Shown here: one piece after another, positions 21,669 to 33,321 of the stretch
Layout: each line of letters starts with the position of its first letter
Numbering within the stretch: position 1 is the first letter of the stretch
Origin: Erpobdella octoculata
Lineage: Eukaryota > Annelida > Clitellata > Hirudinida > Erpobdellidae
Direction: 5' to 3'
Assembly: GCA_963978895.1 (NCBI GenBank)
Contig: OZ022247.1
Coordinates: forward strand, 803,328 to 867,327
DNA: 64,000 bases
Translations under genes and position numbers: made by a program
The notes under the pieces: generated by a model
What the model was told of the DNA's origin: nothing
The model's input: the letters and a program-made list of their open reading frames with translations, nothing else
The model's database searches: none

Positions 21669-23999
21669 GCACACAGACAGAGACAAACTCGTACAAACAT
21701 ATACAAACACGTACACTTCGCATGTGGAATGTTGGCACGTTCGCGTGTATACGCAGCGTACACACGCGAGTAAAAATGTACACAACGGTAGTGCACGGTC
21801 GGCTTCCGTGTGAGCATGCGCGGCGGCCTACTTGCACGCCGGCTTTCCGCTGAGCTTTGTGTTTACGTTCTTCTTCTTCTTATTATTATTCTTATTGTTA
21901 TTATTATTATTGTTATAGTTTTATGTTATTGTTGTTCTAAGAGATTTCAGTTTGTGTTTATTTTATTTATATTTGTTAAATTGCCAAAACTAAAAACTTT
22001 TTTAAATTGCCAAAACTTTTTTTGTAAAGCAAATCAACAGACATAAAATAAGATTTTAAATTGTTGATGTTTAATATTAGAGAAAAGTAAACTTTTCAAC
22101 AACACCTAAAAAAATGAATGAACATCTTTTATTTTTGGTATCCTATAAAAAGAACTCGAAACTAGATGATTAGACAGATCATATCATAATAATTGATAAA
22201 CTCGTCAACAACAAATTGTCGTTAACTAATTACATAGACAAGCACCCGAAGATAATAAAATTCCCATAATAAGACTTACACGCATATAAATATATACATT
22301 TCATGTATACATACATACATTACATACACACGCGGATAAATATAGATTTACATATCAACAAAACAAAGGCTACGCCCGTAACCTGCAATCGAACAGCCCA
22401 GCACTACTAAAAACTCTAATCGTCAGGTGTGTGCAACCAGATTAATTAATATTAATAAGTTGATGAAGTCTGACGAGAACAAGAGAAAAGAAGCCTATCG
22501 TCTCTTAAGTGTTTGTTGTTCATCTCTATAGGTTAGCTCATTACGGGGTGCGTATTTGGTGACAATAGTGACAATATGTGTGGTGGTGGTGGTGGTTCTC
22601 CTACGCTGGTGTCGAAAGCGACATTTTTCCATGATGACAAAACAGTTAATGGTAGCGTTGAGCGATTGATTTCAACTATTCAACTATTTCATTTATTAAT
22701 GTCAACCTTAGGAGTTGACGACGCTAATGAATGAATGTAATTTATAATTTAGTAATCTAAAAAAAATGGCGACTCTTCTGGAAATCTGGAAAAGTACAAG
22801 CGAACGTAATGAAGCACGCCCGCTCGCACGCCGCTCGATCTAGGCAATTGATGTATACAGCTCATTAGCATGTTGTTAATATTCATGAGCCTACGGGCCA
22901 AGTGGCGTGCAACAAATTATATGCACAATTGAGAACGTAAACATTGATCACTGTAGAGACAAATTAGCGATAATGACTGATCGATTAGATTTTCCCTACT
23001 CTGTATGAACGAATTTCTTTACTCTAACGTGTCTAACTTTATTTATATATGTTTTAACTATTTATATAAAACTTATTTACAATAGTTATTATTTATTTAT
23101 TTGTATTTATTAATAATGTCTAAAATAATAATTATGCATCGATTAATTAGCACAAAACCCACAAAAAACAGCAACGGACTGTTTTAATAAGCAGCAACTG
23201 CTGACGGTATCTTTATACATAATAGAAATTTGTTTGTAAACAAATACATCGGAAGCAATACGCAGCGAAACTGGGACATACTTGAACACATGTAGACAAA
23301 AAAAGGTTATCTCTCTTTCTCACTCAGCCATCTAAGTGCATGCATGTACATACATATGTGTATTAATTTCACTGTGACTTGTTGCAATCTCACTCTCTCA
23401 TTTTCTCTCTCTCTCTCTCCCTCCCTCTCTCTCTCTCTTTCTTTCTCCGCTCTCTACCATTTTATATTAGTAGTTTTTCTTCTTCCTTTCTTCATCTGCG
23501 AAGTTTTTAACAGGTTTTCCGTGTTTTAGTTCCCCAGTCTCATCATCTTCTTTCTCCTCTTCCTCCTCCTCTTTTTCCTCCTACTCCGACACCTGTAATC
23601 ACAGATGTACTACAGACAGTCAAAAAAAACGAGAGAGAAGAGACACGTTGGGAAAGAGAGAGAAAGAAAGAGACACATTGGGAAAGAGAAAGAAAGAGAA
23701 AGAAAGAGAGAGAGTAGCAAACGGTGAGAGGAAGAAAAAAAAGAGATGATAGTAAAAGTAACAAACGAGAGAAAGAGGAAGGTGGTAGAGATTTGAATCG
23801 TAACTCGTATCGGGCTACACGGTGCGTGCACGCCGGCTCGTGCACTGCGTGTACTTGCCTGAGTGCACGTGCACTTGGGCACTCGTACTACAGCTTGTTG
23901 TCGTCCTCCTTCTCTTGTGTCTCGCTGCATCATTCTCTCTTTCTGTTTTGAGTCTCCTTATTTTTCTTTTCTCTCTCTTTGTTAGCAGTATATTCGTAT

Positions 24000-24366
24000 C
24001 ATTTCTCTAGAAGTATCATTTCTCTAGAAGTATCATTTCTCTAGAAGTATCATTTCTCTAGAAGTATCATTTCTCTAGAAGTATCATTTCTCTAGAAGTA
24101 TCATTTCTCTAGAAGTATCATTTCTCTAGAAGTATCATTTCTCTAGAAGTATCATTTCTCTAGAAGTATCATTCCTCTAGAAGTATCATTTCTCTAGAAG
24201 TATCATTTCTCTAGAAGTATCATTTCTCTAGAAGTATCATTTCTCTAGAAGTATCATTTCTCTAGAAGTATCATTTCTCTAGAAGTATCATTTCTCTAGA
24301 AGTATCATTTCTCTAGAAGTATCATTTCTCTAGAAGTATCATTTCTCTAGAAGTATCATTTCTCTA
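24000..24366 (+). repeat. 17-bp minisatellite, subfamily A (about 21 units)
   Basis: Near-perfect head-to-tail copies of TCTCTAGAAGTATCATT; one unit near 24170 carries TTCC in place of TTTC. The high identity implies recent expansion. It runs straight into subfamily B at 24366 in the same register. Confidence 0.95.
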
Positions 24367-24610
24367 CCGGTGTTTCTCTACCGGTATTATTTCTCTACCG
24401 GTAATATTTCCTTACTGATATTATTTCTCTATCGGTATTATTTCTCTACCCGTATTTCACTACCGGTATTTCTCTACCCATATTTCTCTACCGGTATTAT
24501 GTCTTTACCGGTATTATTTCATTACCGGTATTATTTCTTTACCAGTATTATTTCTTTACCGTTATTATTTCTTTACCGGTAATATTTCTCTACCGATATT
24601 TTCTTACTGG
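24367..24610 (+). repeat. 17-bp minisatellite, subfamily B (degenerate)
   Basis: Units close to TCTCTACCGGTATTATT, the same 17-bp frame as subfamily A but with GAA changed to CCG and C to T. Units are variable in sequence and some in length, and the array fades after about 24610. Degeneration suggests that this is the older part of the array. Confidence 0.85.
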
Positions 24611-25135
24611 TATATCTCTATCGGTAGGTCTATACGTGTATTTTCCACATGTATTTTGTACGGATTTTTTATTAGAGTGATTGTGTAACGGTATGTGTCG
24701 GGATTTAACTATCGGTAATTCAGTATAGGTGTTTTTCTACCGATTTTCTATCTCGCAATTTTATAATCAAAGCTATTTCTCTATCACAATTTTTCCTAAT
24801 TTTCTCTACTGGTGTTTCTTTATCGTTATTCTTCTACCAGACTAATTACATCTATTTTTCTCCCTTCATATTTGTTCACAATTTTTTTACTAGACCTCTA
24901 AAGGAAACAAATTATGTGCTATTAATTTAACCTCGAGACAGTGAGGTCATACCACATTATCATCATCATCATCACTATATTCGTCATCTCATGTGATGAT
25001 AGCTATATAGATTATGGAAGATTTCTTCGAGACATTAAACCTACATTTACTCGTTGGGATAAATTGGCACTGAATAAAATAGCACCATGGGTGGCTAGCG
25101 AGAAGTCATGCCCACTGAGGATTGGAAGAGGCGCT

Positions 25136-25180
25136 ACTATATAAGTCCACTTTTTCCACTGTGTTCAAGTGTTCCAGTTA
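25136..25180 (+). promoter_or_regulatory. Possible TATA-type core promoter (weak)
   Basis: CTATATAAG at 25136-25144 follows a GC-richer patch, and an initiator-like CCAGTTAG lies about 30 bases downstream near 25172. No credible ORF or splice chain follows, so this may be coincidental. Confidence 0.2.
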
Positions 25181-25340
25181 GTTTATGTGTGAACAGTGAA
25201 CGGTACCTGATATGAGTATTGAGTAATCGAAGACGACTCACATCTCCTCCTCCTCGTTCCGGCCAGGCAACTTAAAGTTTTGCACATATAGTAGAGAACC
25301 TTTATTTTGTTTTTAGTTTACCAACGACTTCTTTTCGCTT

Positions 25341-25420
25341 GCGCTGGTGGTGAAGTGGTAAAGCGTTCGCCTGTCGGCCTAGAAGGTCAGCAGTTCGAAT
25401 CTCACCGGTGTCACAAACGT
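25341..25420 (+). repeat. tRNA-derived SINE head, second copy
   Basis: Has an A-box-like TGGTGAAGTGGTAAAGCG and B box AGTTCGAATCTC, and ends GGTGTCACAAACGTAG. It matches the copy at 891-966 through the CGTTxGCCTGTxGGCCT block. It does not fold to a clean functional tRNA. Confidence 0.6.
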
Positions 25421-25671
25421 AGCTTCGGCTCAAGCTGAATGACTTAATAAGCTTAAGTACAAAATAATAATAACATCCACAAACATAACTAAAGACAGTA
25501 TTTATTTAATGTAAGCAAGCAATGATTACATTATTTTCCAATTGTAAAACTGTAATGAAATTTTCAGTTATGTCTTACCCGTGATACATTTTTGTTAGAT
25601 GATATTTTTTGTTCGAAAATCCTCCATAACGAATCACCCTACCAACTACCCATCTCACGAGGTGAACTTCA

Positions 25672-25783
25672 CCGAATGAATTTTCGGTATACCCCATAAC
25701 CGAATGAATTTTCGGTATAACCCATAACCGAATGAATTTTCGGTATACCCCATAGCCGAATGAATTTTCGGTATACCCCATAT
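25672..25783 (+). repeat. 28-bp minisatellite with an inverted-repeat core
   Basis: Four units starting at 25672, 25700, 25728 and 25756, each with CCGAATGAATTTTCGG followed by TATACCCCATAA. CCGAA and TTCGG can pair, so each unit carries a small hairpin. Confidence 0.9.
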
Positions 25784-26820
25784 AATGCATTTTAGGGAGC
25801 GACAGCCCAATAAAGCGCCCACGTGCCGTCGATCTCGTATCGACTTTCATGAGGCAAGTTCACTTTCGTATTTGTATGCACACAGACACACACACACACG
25901 CATACATATCTATATATGCGTCCGCAACCACTATAACCACTCTTATCTAATTGTCATCATCACCATTACCACCACAACCATCCTAGCCCTCATCATTATC
26001 ATCATCATCAGTGACTTTGTAATTATCATAGCCACATCTGTCTCCTCATTATCACCTGGCAAATTTCATCATCCTAAATTTTTTCGTCGATTTCTTGTAT
26101 TATCGATATAACCACCTTTATTGTTTCACTTCTACAACCATCATTAACATCACCACGGCAATAAAAAATCACCATCATCATCATCACTCCACCAACTATC
26201 ACCACCACCACCATCATCATCACCATCATCATCACCATCATCATCATCATCATCCTCGTCATCATCATCATCAACACAGTCACTGTCATTAATCGCATTA
26301 CAAATATGTACATGTAAATCACTCCCAGCTACCACAAACACGTACAGAAGGCGACACGCACACATGCCTAACAACTAAGTTGGGGCCTGAGCTGGCAACA
26401 ATGAATATGCCTTGATACTTTGAAGCGCGTGTTAAACGAGCATTCTTACTTTTATGTAATCCGTATGTAACCCCAGAGAGAGATAAAGAGAGAGAGAGAG
26501 CCAATGAGAAACTTCTAGGCACACTTATTACACAGACATATAATATACACGCATACAGAAGTATCTCTCACAGACACACACACTCTCTCTCTATATATAT
26601 ATATATAAACATATCAATACGTATAAACGTCAATAATTTTACAATAGCCGTAACTTGTTGTTATTTACTTACATCGCCTTGCGCCTATATAGCAAGGGAT
26701 GCGTGTCTAATAGGCTCGACAGCTCTTTAACTTATCGCAACGGCAATAAGTAATTAGGCCGGGCAGCAAAGTTCCACAGGCTGAAGAAAAGTACTTGGCT
26801 GGTAATGTAATAACTTTACT

Positions 26821-26925
<105 letters not shown>

Positions 26926-29420
26926 GTTTGTAAGTAAATTTTTGTACGTGTTTTTGCGATATTTTTAATTTCCGTCGATGTTTGTTTGCTTGTTTATCGG
27001 TGGATCGCCATCATATCAGCAATTTTCAATCCCACGATAAGTTGATACATTAATATATATATATTTGTGGTGTACGATTACAATCGACGATAAAAGATGC
27101 GATGACAATAAAGATATCACTAATCAATCAACGCCTTTCTTTATTTATCTATTTGTTTATTTATTAATTTATTCGCCTTGTTATCTCTCCACACACACAC
27201 ACATCTACTCTGTCGTTTAACTCGTCCGCGTAACAACAGCCGTCTCTAGCTGCGGCACACCTGGGCATACCTGGGCATACCTAAATACCTTTATTACGTA
27301 CCGACCGGCCGGCAGGTGTTCGATTCATTTTCGGCTAGCGGCGACGACCGAAAGATTCGGGGCTAAGCGAGGGCTGTCGGCTTCGGCGTACTAGTCATTT
27401 TTAGCTTAGCCATCAGTCAGCACCGGTCAACTACTCAGGTTAACATATTAATTAAGTTATGCAATCTCCCACTGCTGTAATCGGTTTACTCATATATACA
27501 CCGGACTACTACTACTACTACTACAGGTGTATGCGTTATGCATGCGGTAATTTATGTGCTAACAGGTGTCAGTTAAGAAAAAATGTTTCGTCTTCTGTTA
27601 CGATAACCTCGTTACATGTAATCATTACTCGTTACATGTAACGTAACATGTAATCATTACACGAAAAGTCGTCGGTACTTGGAATTACAGATTTACGAAG
27701 CTCAAACGAAATCAAAGCTTACACGACTTACTAACCAGAATCATAAAGATAATAATAATAATAAATATAATAATAATAAATATAATAATAATAAATATAA
27801 TAATAATAATAAATATAAATATAATAATAAATATAAATATAATAATAATAATAAATATAATAATAACAATAGAAAAACATTAACAAGTTCTATCGAAGAC
27901 GAAACTAATATTTCGATAATTTTTTTTTACATCAACGTAAACAAAACATAGTAAATAATAACCAAAGCTCGCGCACCGGCTAACCCCTTTTTTTGACACA
28001 CTGCTTTCAGTCGTTCGAAGTTTTCCCGGTCTGTCTTTCTCTCTCTTTCTCTGTTTTTCTGTATGTGTGTCAGTGTCTCTCTGTCTTCCTCTCGTTTTTA
28101 TCTTTCGCTTTTCAGATTTTTTTTCTCTCAAAAAAGTAAAAGAATTACGTCTGCTCGCTCACAATTCGTCTGACAGTTACAAAAAAATAATAATTAAAGA
28201 GTGACTTTGGGGCACTTGGGGCAGGCCGTTAAGGGGATGAAGGAGGCCCGGGGCAACTTTCTTTTGGGGGCCTCTAGAACCTTATAGCTATTATAGGGTT
28301 AATATAAATTAATATTACTAATAAATCAGAAGTAAAGTTTAAGAATCACACTGTACTTATTTTTAAGGTCTTTTCAAAATTAAAGGTAAGCGATGGGAGA
28401 GTTTTTTCTAACTGTGGTGTACCATCAGACCATCGGGAGGTCCAGGGCAAAATCTCTGCTAGATCCCCCCTTCTCGACAGATCTGACTTGGAGGGAGTTA
28501 GGCTATTTGCTAGTCTGTTATAAGAGCCTAAGAGCGCTACTTCGACTACAGTCACAGTCCACACAAGTAGCTACAGTACAAGCAGTAGAAGTAGTAAGAG
28601 TAGTGGCAAAAGTAGTAGTTGTTGTATTAGTTGCAGGTAGTTAGTAATTATTGTTGTTGTTGTATTCATTGTTGCTGTAGCGCCGGCTAAAAGAGATAGA
28701 CGCTAGTTGAATTTTCTTTTTTAGGAACGCCAGCCTATAAATCCATGCCGGTCTCGTTTTAACTCTCACAACCCCCTCACCTTCTACCCCCATATCTCTC
28801 CCTCTCTCACTTTCTTCCTGCTCTCAATCTCCAGCGACTTCTCTTCCCCTCTCTTTCATTATGTTATCATCTTACTTCTTAATGAAATATATATACATTA
28901 ATCTTTAAATACTTTTATTTGTGAAATATTAAACAAATTAAAAGTGAAAATTGATGATTTAAAGTTAGCTGATAATTCCCAAAACACTGCACATAACTAA
29001 TAAGTTTGTTTTTTATTATTTACTTAGCGCTGCACAAATCGTCATGACAACACCTACGAGATGGCGATTATCATCATCACAGACACTAATAAACTTTTTT
29101 TTATAGCAGCAGCATCGTCGTCATCTTCATCATTCCCATGATATCTGTCGAAAACTAAACTAGATGGCTTTAATTAATACTAATCAAGAGTTAGACAAAG
29201 TAAAAATGCCTCCCTATTCGTATTATTTAGAAGTGAAAGAAAAAATCAAATTTAAAAATATAAACTTTGACCTGTCATTCTCATCTTTTTCTCTTCTCCA
29301 ACAAAAAGTGAAGAAGTATACTTATTATACATTATTACGTATAACATTATAATAGTGGTACGAAAACTGCTGTGTACATTTTAATGTATTTATATTCGTA
29401 AAACTGCTCTGTACACGATA

Positions 29421-29570
<150 letters not shown>

Positions 29571-29790
29571 TTGTAACGTATGTGCTTCTAGATTGAAGGA
29601 AAGAGTAGGAGATGCGGAGTAGAAAGAAAGAGAGCTCTCGATGGCAAGCTATATGCTAAATATTTTTCATGAATAATTAATCAGCCAGCTGAAATTTGAC
29701 GACGAATAGGAAGACGAGCACCGGCTCCACGTGACCTGATTAATATGAATAATTTATACGCACACTGTCCGGAAGCGCTTCTCGTTTGGC

Positions 29791-29914
29791 ACACGGTCGG
29801 CCATCTTTAATATCGTTGTGCGAAAGGATTTTCCTTTATCATTTTTAGGTTCAATTTATTCATTTGGAAGACTCGCCGCATCGATCGCCATTTCTAACAT
29901 TGTTTGCACGCCAG
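29791..29914 (+). promoter_or_regulatory. Candidate CBP promoter-proximal region and non-coding first exon
   Basis: GGTCGGCCATCTTTAA near 29797-29812 resembles the YY1 element (GCCATCTT) common near animal housekeeping start sites. It is followed by a sequence ending GCACGCCAG at 29914, directly before the strong donor GTAAGTGA. No long ORF passes through. The next acceptor that leads to the CBP start codon is at 31576-31577. The link to the CBP gene is inferred from order, strand and splice signals; the transcription start is unknown. Confidence 0.4.
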
Positions 29915-31076
29915 GTAAGTGACCGGATCGGTTGCGTTCGTTAAAAAAATTTAATTTGCCGTTCCGTAGTTGATATTATTTTTTCTTGTCAATCACAACC
30001 TTGCATAAATAAATTGGCTCAGTCCCGTAGACAAATATTCTTGGACCGATAGCCGATCGATCGCACGGCAAAGATATTTTATTATTTACCGTAATAAAGT
30101 TATATTTGACTGCTAGCTGGAAGTTATTTATTGCTTCGACATTCGAGGTTTGTCGTTTATTAGTTTAACCCAATAACAGCGGTTGCGTTTAGTATTACAG
30201 CATTATATTAGATTTTGTGTGTGTTTTAATTACGATCACCAGGAATACCGTTGCTAGATATCAGGATTTTGCTGCGTGAAATCTTTTATTTACAATTACC
30301 ATACTATATTGTTGTTTGGCTGCATTGATTGATTATTGTGAATTTGCAAAAAGTAGCTTATAAATCCACGGAACTTTCAAAAAGTGATTTTAAATTTTTG
30401 GATTTTTTTTTCAAAAAAGATATATCAACCATCAACATGTTTGTTATTTTATGTATTTATCTCAGATTTGAATTTAAAGGTTGACTCTTGGTCTCTCAAA
30501 CAAACTCTGTTGTTAAGAAAATGTAAATAGCTTACCAACAAACAGTTTTAAAAAAGATACTTGATTTATTCATCATTATAAAGTTTTTTTAAACCAATGC
30601 AATGAAAAGAAAAATGTAACCACATTTAAATAAAGAACACACTTTTGTTTTGCCGTGAATGTTGCAAAAAGCAGCAATTACAGTGTCTTCTGTATTTTGT
30701 GTCATTTTCAGAGTTGATTATTTGAGGAGTTCTTAAAATTAAAATATGCATATTCGAAATAACTAAGATTGTTACACTGCACGAATTAAAACTATCGCTT
30801 TTTTGCTCTCTCGCGATCGCTCTCTTCAATTTTTTGTTACGTTTTAAAATTTATTTAAAAATAATTAACAATTAAATTAATAATTTCTTGATCCTCTCAT
30901 ACGGTTTAAAATCATTAAAATGTGATCATCGATTCTGTTGATTTTGCATATAGATGATAAATCTCTGACAATCGCTTTAAATCATCGTCGCAGCGATCAT
31001 GTCCAGCCTCAGACTCTTCCTAGCCATCTTGCACTGGAATGTGGGTCAGTGTTGTATTGTGGACATCTTAATTGAT

Positions 31077-31115
<39 letters not shown>

Positions 31116-31577
31116 TACATGTATAATATATGTAAATGAATATATAAAAAAAAATAGAGGTATTAATATGTATATATGTTTGTGTTATGAGATTTGTTAG
31201 GCGAAATCTTATTGAGATGAAAGGATTTGATTTGGTCAATGATGCATTAGAAGTAATTTGGTTATTATTATTATCATTTCATGAATTTATCATAAGCAAA
31301 AATGTAAACAATTAAGTTACTAGTTGAAGATAGTAAAAACTAATTGTCATCGGAACAGCTTTCTTGCAGTTTGTGCTAAATTTGATTTAATCTGCGCCGT
31401 CAGAACTAATTTTTATGTCTAAAAAAGGCGACTAAACGGGTATTACTTTCTGATGTTCCTTCCGTCACGGCATTGGCCGGTCGTAATATTTCCGAGTAGT
31501 AAAAACAACCGCGGCGCCGAGACGAAATAAATTTAAAAGCGGAACTTTAAATTCATTCATTTTTTTTCGGATTTCAG

Positions 31578-31674
31578 GAACCGACGTGAAGAAGCTATGA
31601 CTTGATGCTCCACGGACTGGTCTTATTATGTAGTTTAGTAGCGCTGATTTCTCTGTTAAGTTCGTGTTTATAAT
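31578..31674 (+). other. CBP 5' leader with two upstream ORFs
   Basis: An acceptor (GGATTTCAG, ending 31577) opens an exon whose first 97 bases precede the CBP ATG. They contain ATG-ACT-TGA at 31597-31605. Overlapping it is a 22-codon uORF, 31605-31673 (stop 31671-31673), encoding a hydrophobic signal-peptide-like MLHGLVLLCSLVALISLLSS followed by two residues. The uORF stop lies one base before the main ATG at 31675. Such an arrangement usually lowers main-ORF translation and relies on leaky scanning or reinitiation. The exon boundary is predicted, not proven. Confidence 0.5.
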
Positions 31675-31898
31675 ATGGAGGGACCGCCGCATAAAAAGCC
31701 AAGAAGTTCATCTCCGCCTCTCTCTACTTGTGAAAATGGCTAGTCGATATTTTATCATGTTTTGTTTCTAAAAATTATTAAGTGTTTTATTAAAATATGA
31801 ATTTAATTAAATGCCTTTTATCAGTTTTATCTGTGGTTTTGTTTTTTTTCTTTATATTTTGTTTTGTTTTCTTATATAAAACATTACATCATTCTTTG

Positions 31899-31946
<48 letters not shown>

Positions 31947-33321
31947 GTGTGCAAATAGTTGTTTTGTGTATGTGTGTGTGTGATAATTCTAAAATGTTTA
32001 ATGTTTTGAAAGTATTGTTCTTCAGTGTTGAGATTTCTATAAAATTAAGTGATCGCGTGTAATTAATCTGTTAATTATAATTATTTGTCTTCGGACGTGG
32101 AGTTTTACATGCAGTTTCGGCTCATTAAACACGTTTCCATTGAGAAACATTAACTTTAATGTTTTTCTCTACATGTTGGCTCCAACTTAAATTTGATTTT
32201 CTTTCTTTTTTTCCCGACGCTTTCCAGATATCAGCTGGGTCAGCGAATTCAATTCCGAACTTCCGGACGAGCTCAGCAAGCTGGTTACGTGCACGACTTC
32301 GACCACGGCTTGCTCTTCCGCCAACAACGCCACGGCGACGACGCAGGTCAACAACGGGGCCAGCAGCAGCCGGACGAAGGCCGAAGAGACGATACAGAAG
32401 AACAAGAACCTTTCGCAGCTGCTCAGTACGAACGAGCCTCGCCCGCAACTCCAGCTGCAGCAGCAACACCAGCAGCAACTGCACCAAGGAGGGGTCATGC
32501 CGATGGGAATGGTCAACCGGGGCCCGTTTCGACAGTCGGGCATGGGGCTGCCTCCGACCGGGTCTTCTCCCATGCAGATGATGGCCGGTCGGCAGAGGGG
32601 CGCTGGTTTCATCGGACAAGGGGGCATGCACGGGATGGTCAGTTACATCCAGAACCAGCAGCAGCTTCCTCCGGGTGTCGGAGGAGGAGGGGGTGGCATG
32701 TACTCCCACATGCACGGCGGGCCGATGATGATGAACTCTTCGTACCCCAATGCTGCGACCGCCATACGCCACCCTGACTTCGCCAGGCACAAGTCGATAC
32801 CCGGAACCAACATGGCTGCCTCCATGTCCGGTGGTCATTTCGTCGACGGGCACAGAGCAATGACAAACGGGGGTGTCTTCGCGAGGTCTTCCTCCCTGGA
32901 AGGGCAGTACAACAACGGCCTGTTCGGGGACGGCCCGATTCTCCACAACCAGCCGATGATGATGTCTGGAGGTAGCGTCAACCCTGCAGCTCCTTCGTCG
33001 TCCAATCTCAATCAAGGCGCCAACAACGGCTTCGGCGCCATATCGCAAGTCAATAACAATGCTCAACAACAAATATCGGGTAATCCCGCCGCCATCGGGG
33101 GGAATCCCGTCATCGTCAACGGCGGCGGTTCTTCCGTTCCCCCGCAGCAGATGGTGGACGGGAAGCAACTCAACCCGAGCCCCGCTACCTCCGGGGGCAG
33201 CACGCCCTCTCTCGGCCTCCTCTCGCCGGACCCCACCATCTCCGCCACGCCCAGGTCGACCACCGCAGCCAACTTCCCCCAGGCCAACAAGACTGGAATG
33301 CTTTCGCCGGAAACGGGCATG
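31675..33321 (+). CDS. CREBBP: CBP exons 1-2: N-terminus with LxxLL receptor box
   Basis: Exon 1 encodes [18 protein letters not shown] and ends at 31729 with one leftover base. Its donor ACTT|GTGAAA is weak, but it is the only nearby one that keeps frame, and unspliced reading stops at TAG after four more codons. Exon 2 (32228-33321) opens with [15 protein letters not shown], matching the acidic LPDEL block near the CBP/p300 N-terminus. LSQLL at about residues 80-84 corresponds to the nuclear-receptor-binding LxxLL. The rest is Gln/Gly/Asn-rich and poorly conserved, as is normal here. It ends ATG|GTTGGT at phase 0. Confidence 0.85.

Noticed and set aside
24000..24610. CRISPR-like array
   Set aside because: The units are contiguous 17-bp tandem repeats with no unique spacers, in a eukaryotic genome; it is a minisatellite.
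24941..25144. 67-residue frame upstream of the TATA-like motif
   Set aside because: Starts in a CAT repeat, has no recognisable domain and no convincing splice context.
32125..33168. 347-residue minus-strand open frame opposite CBP exon 2
   Set aside because: Shadow of the GC-rich coding exon; the + strand frame is the one that matches CBP and joins in phase.
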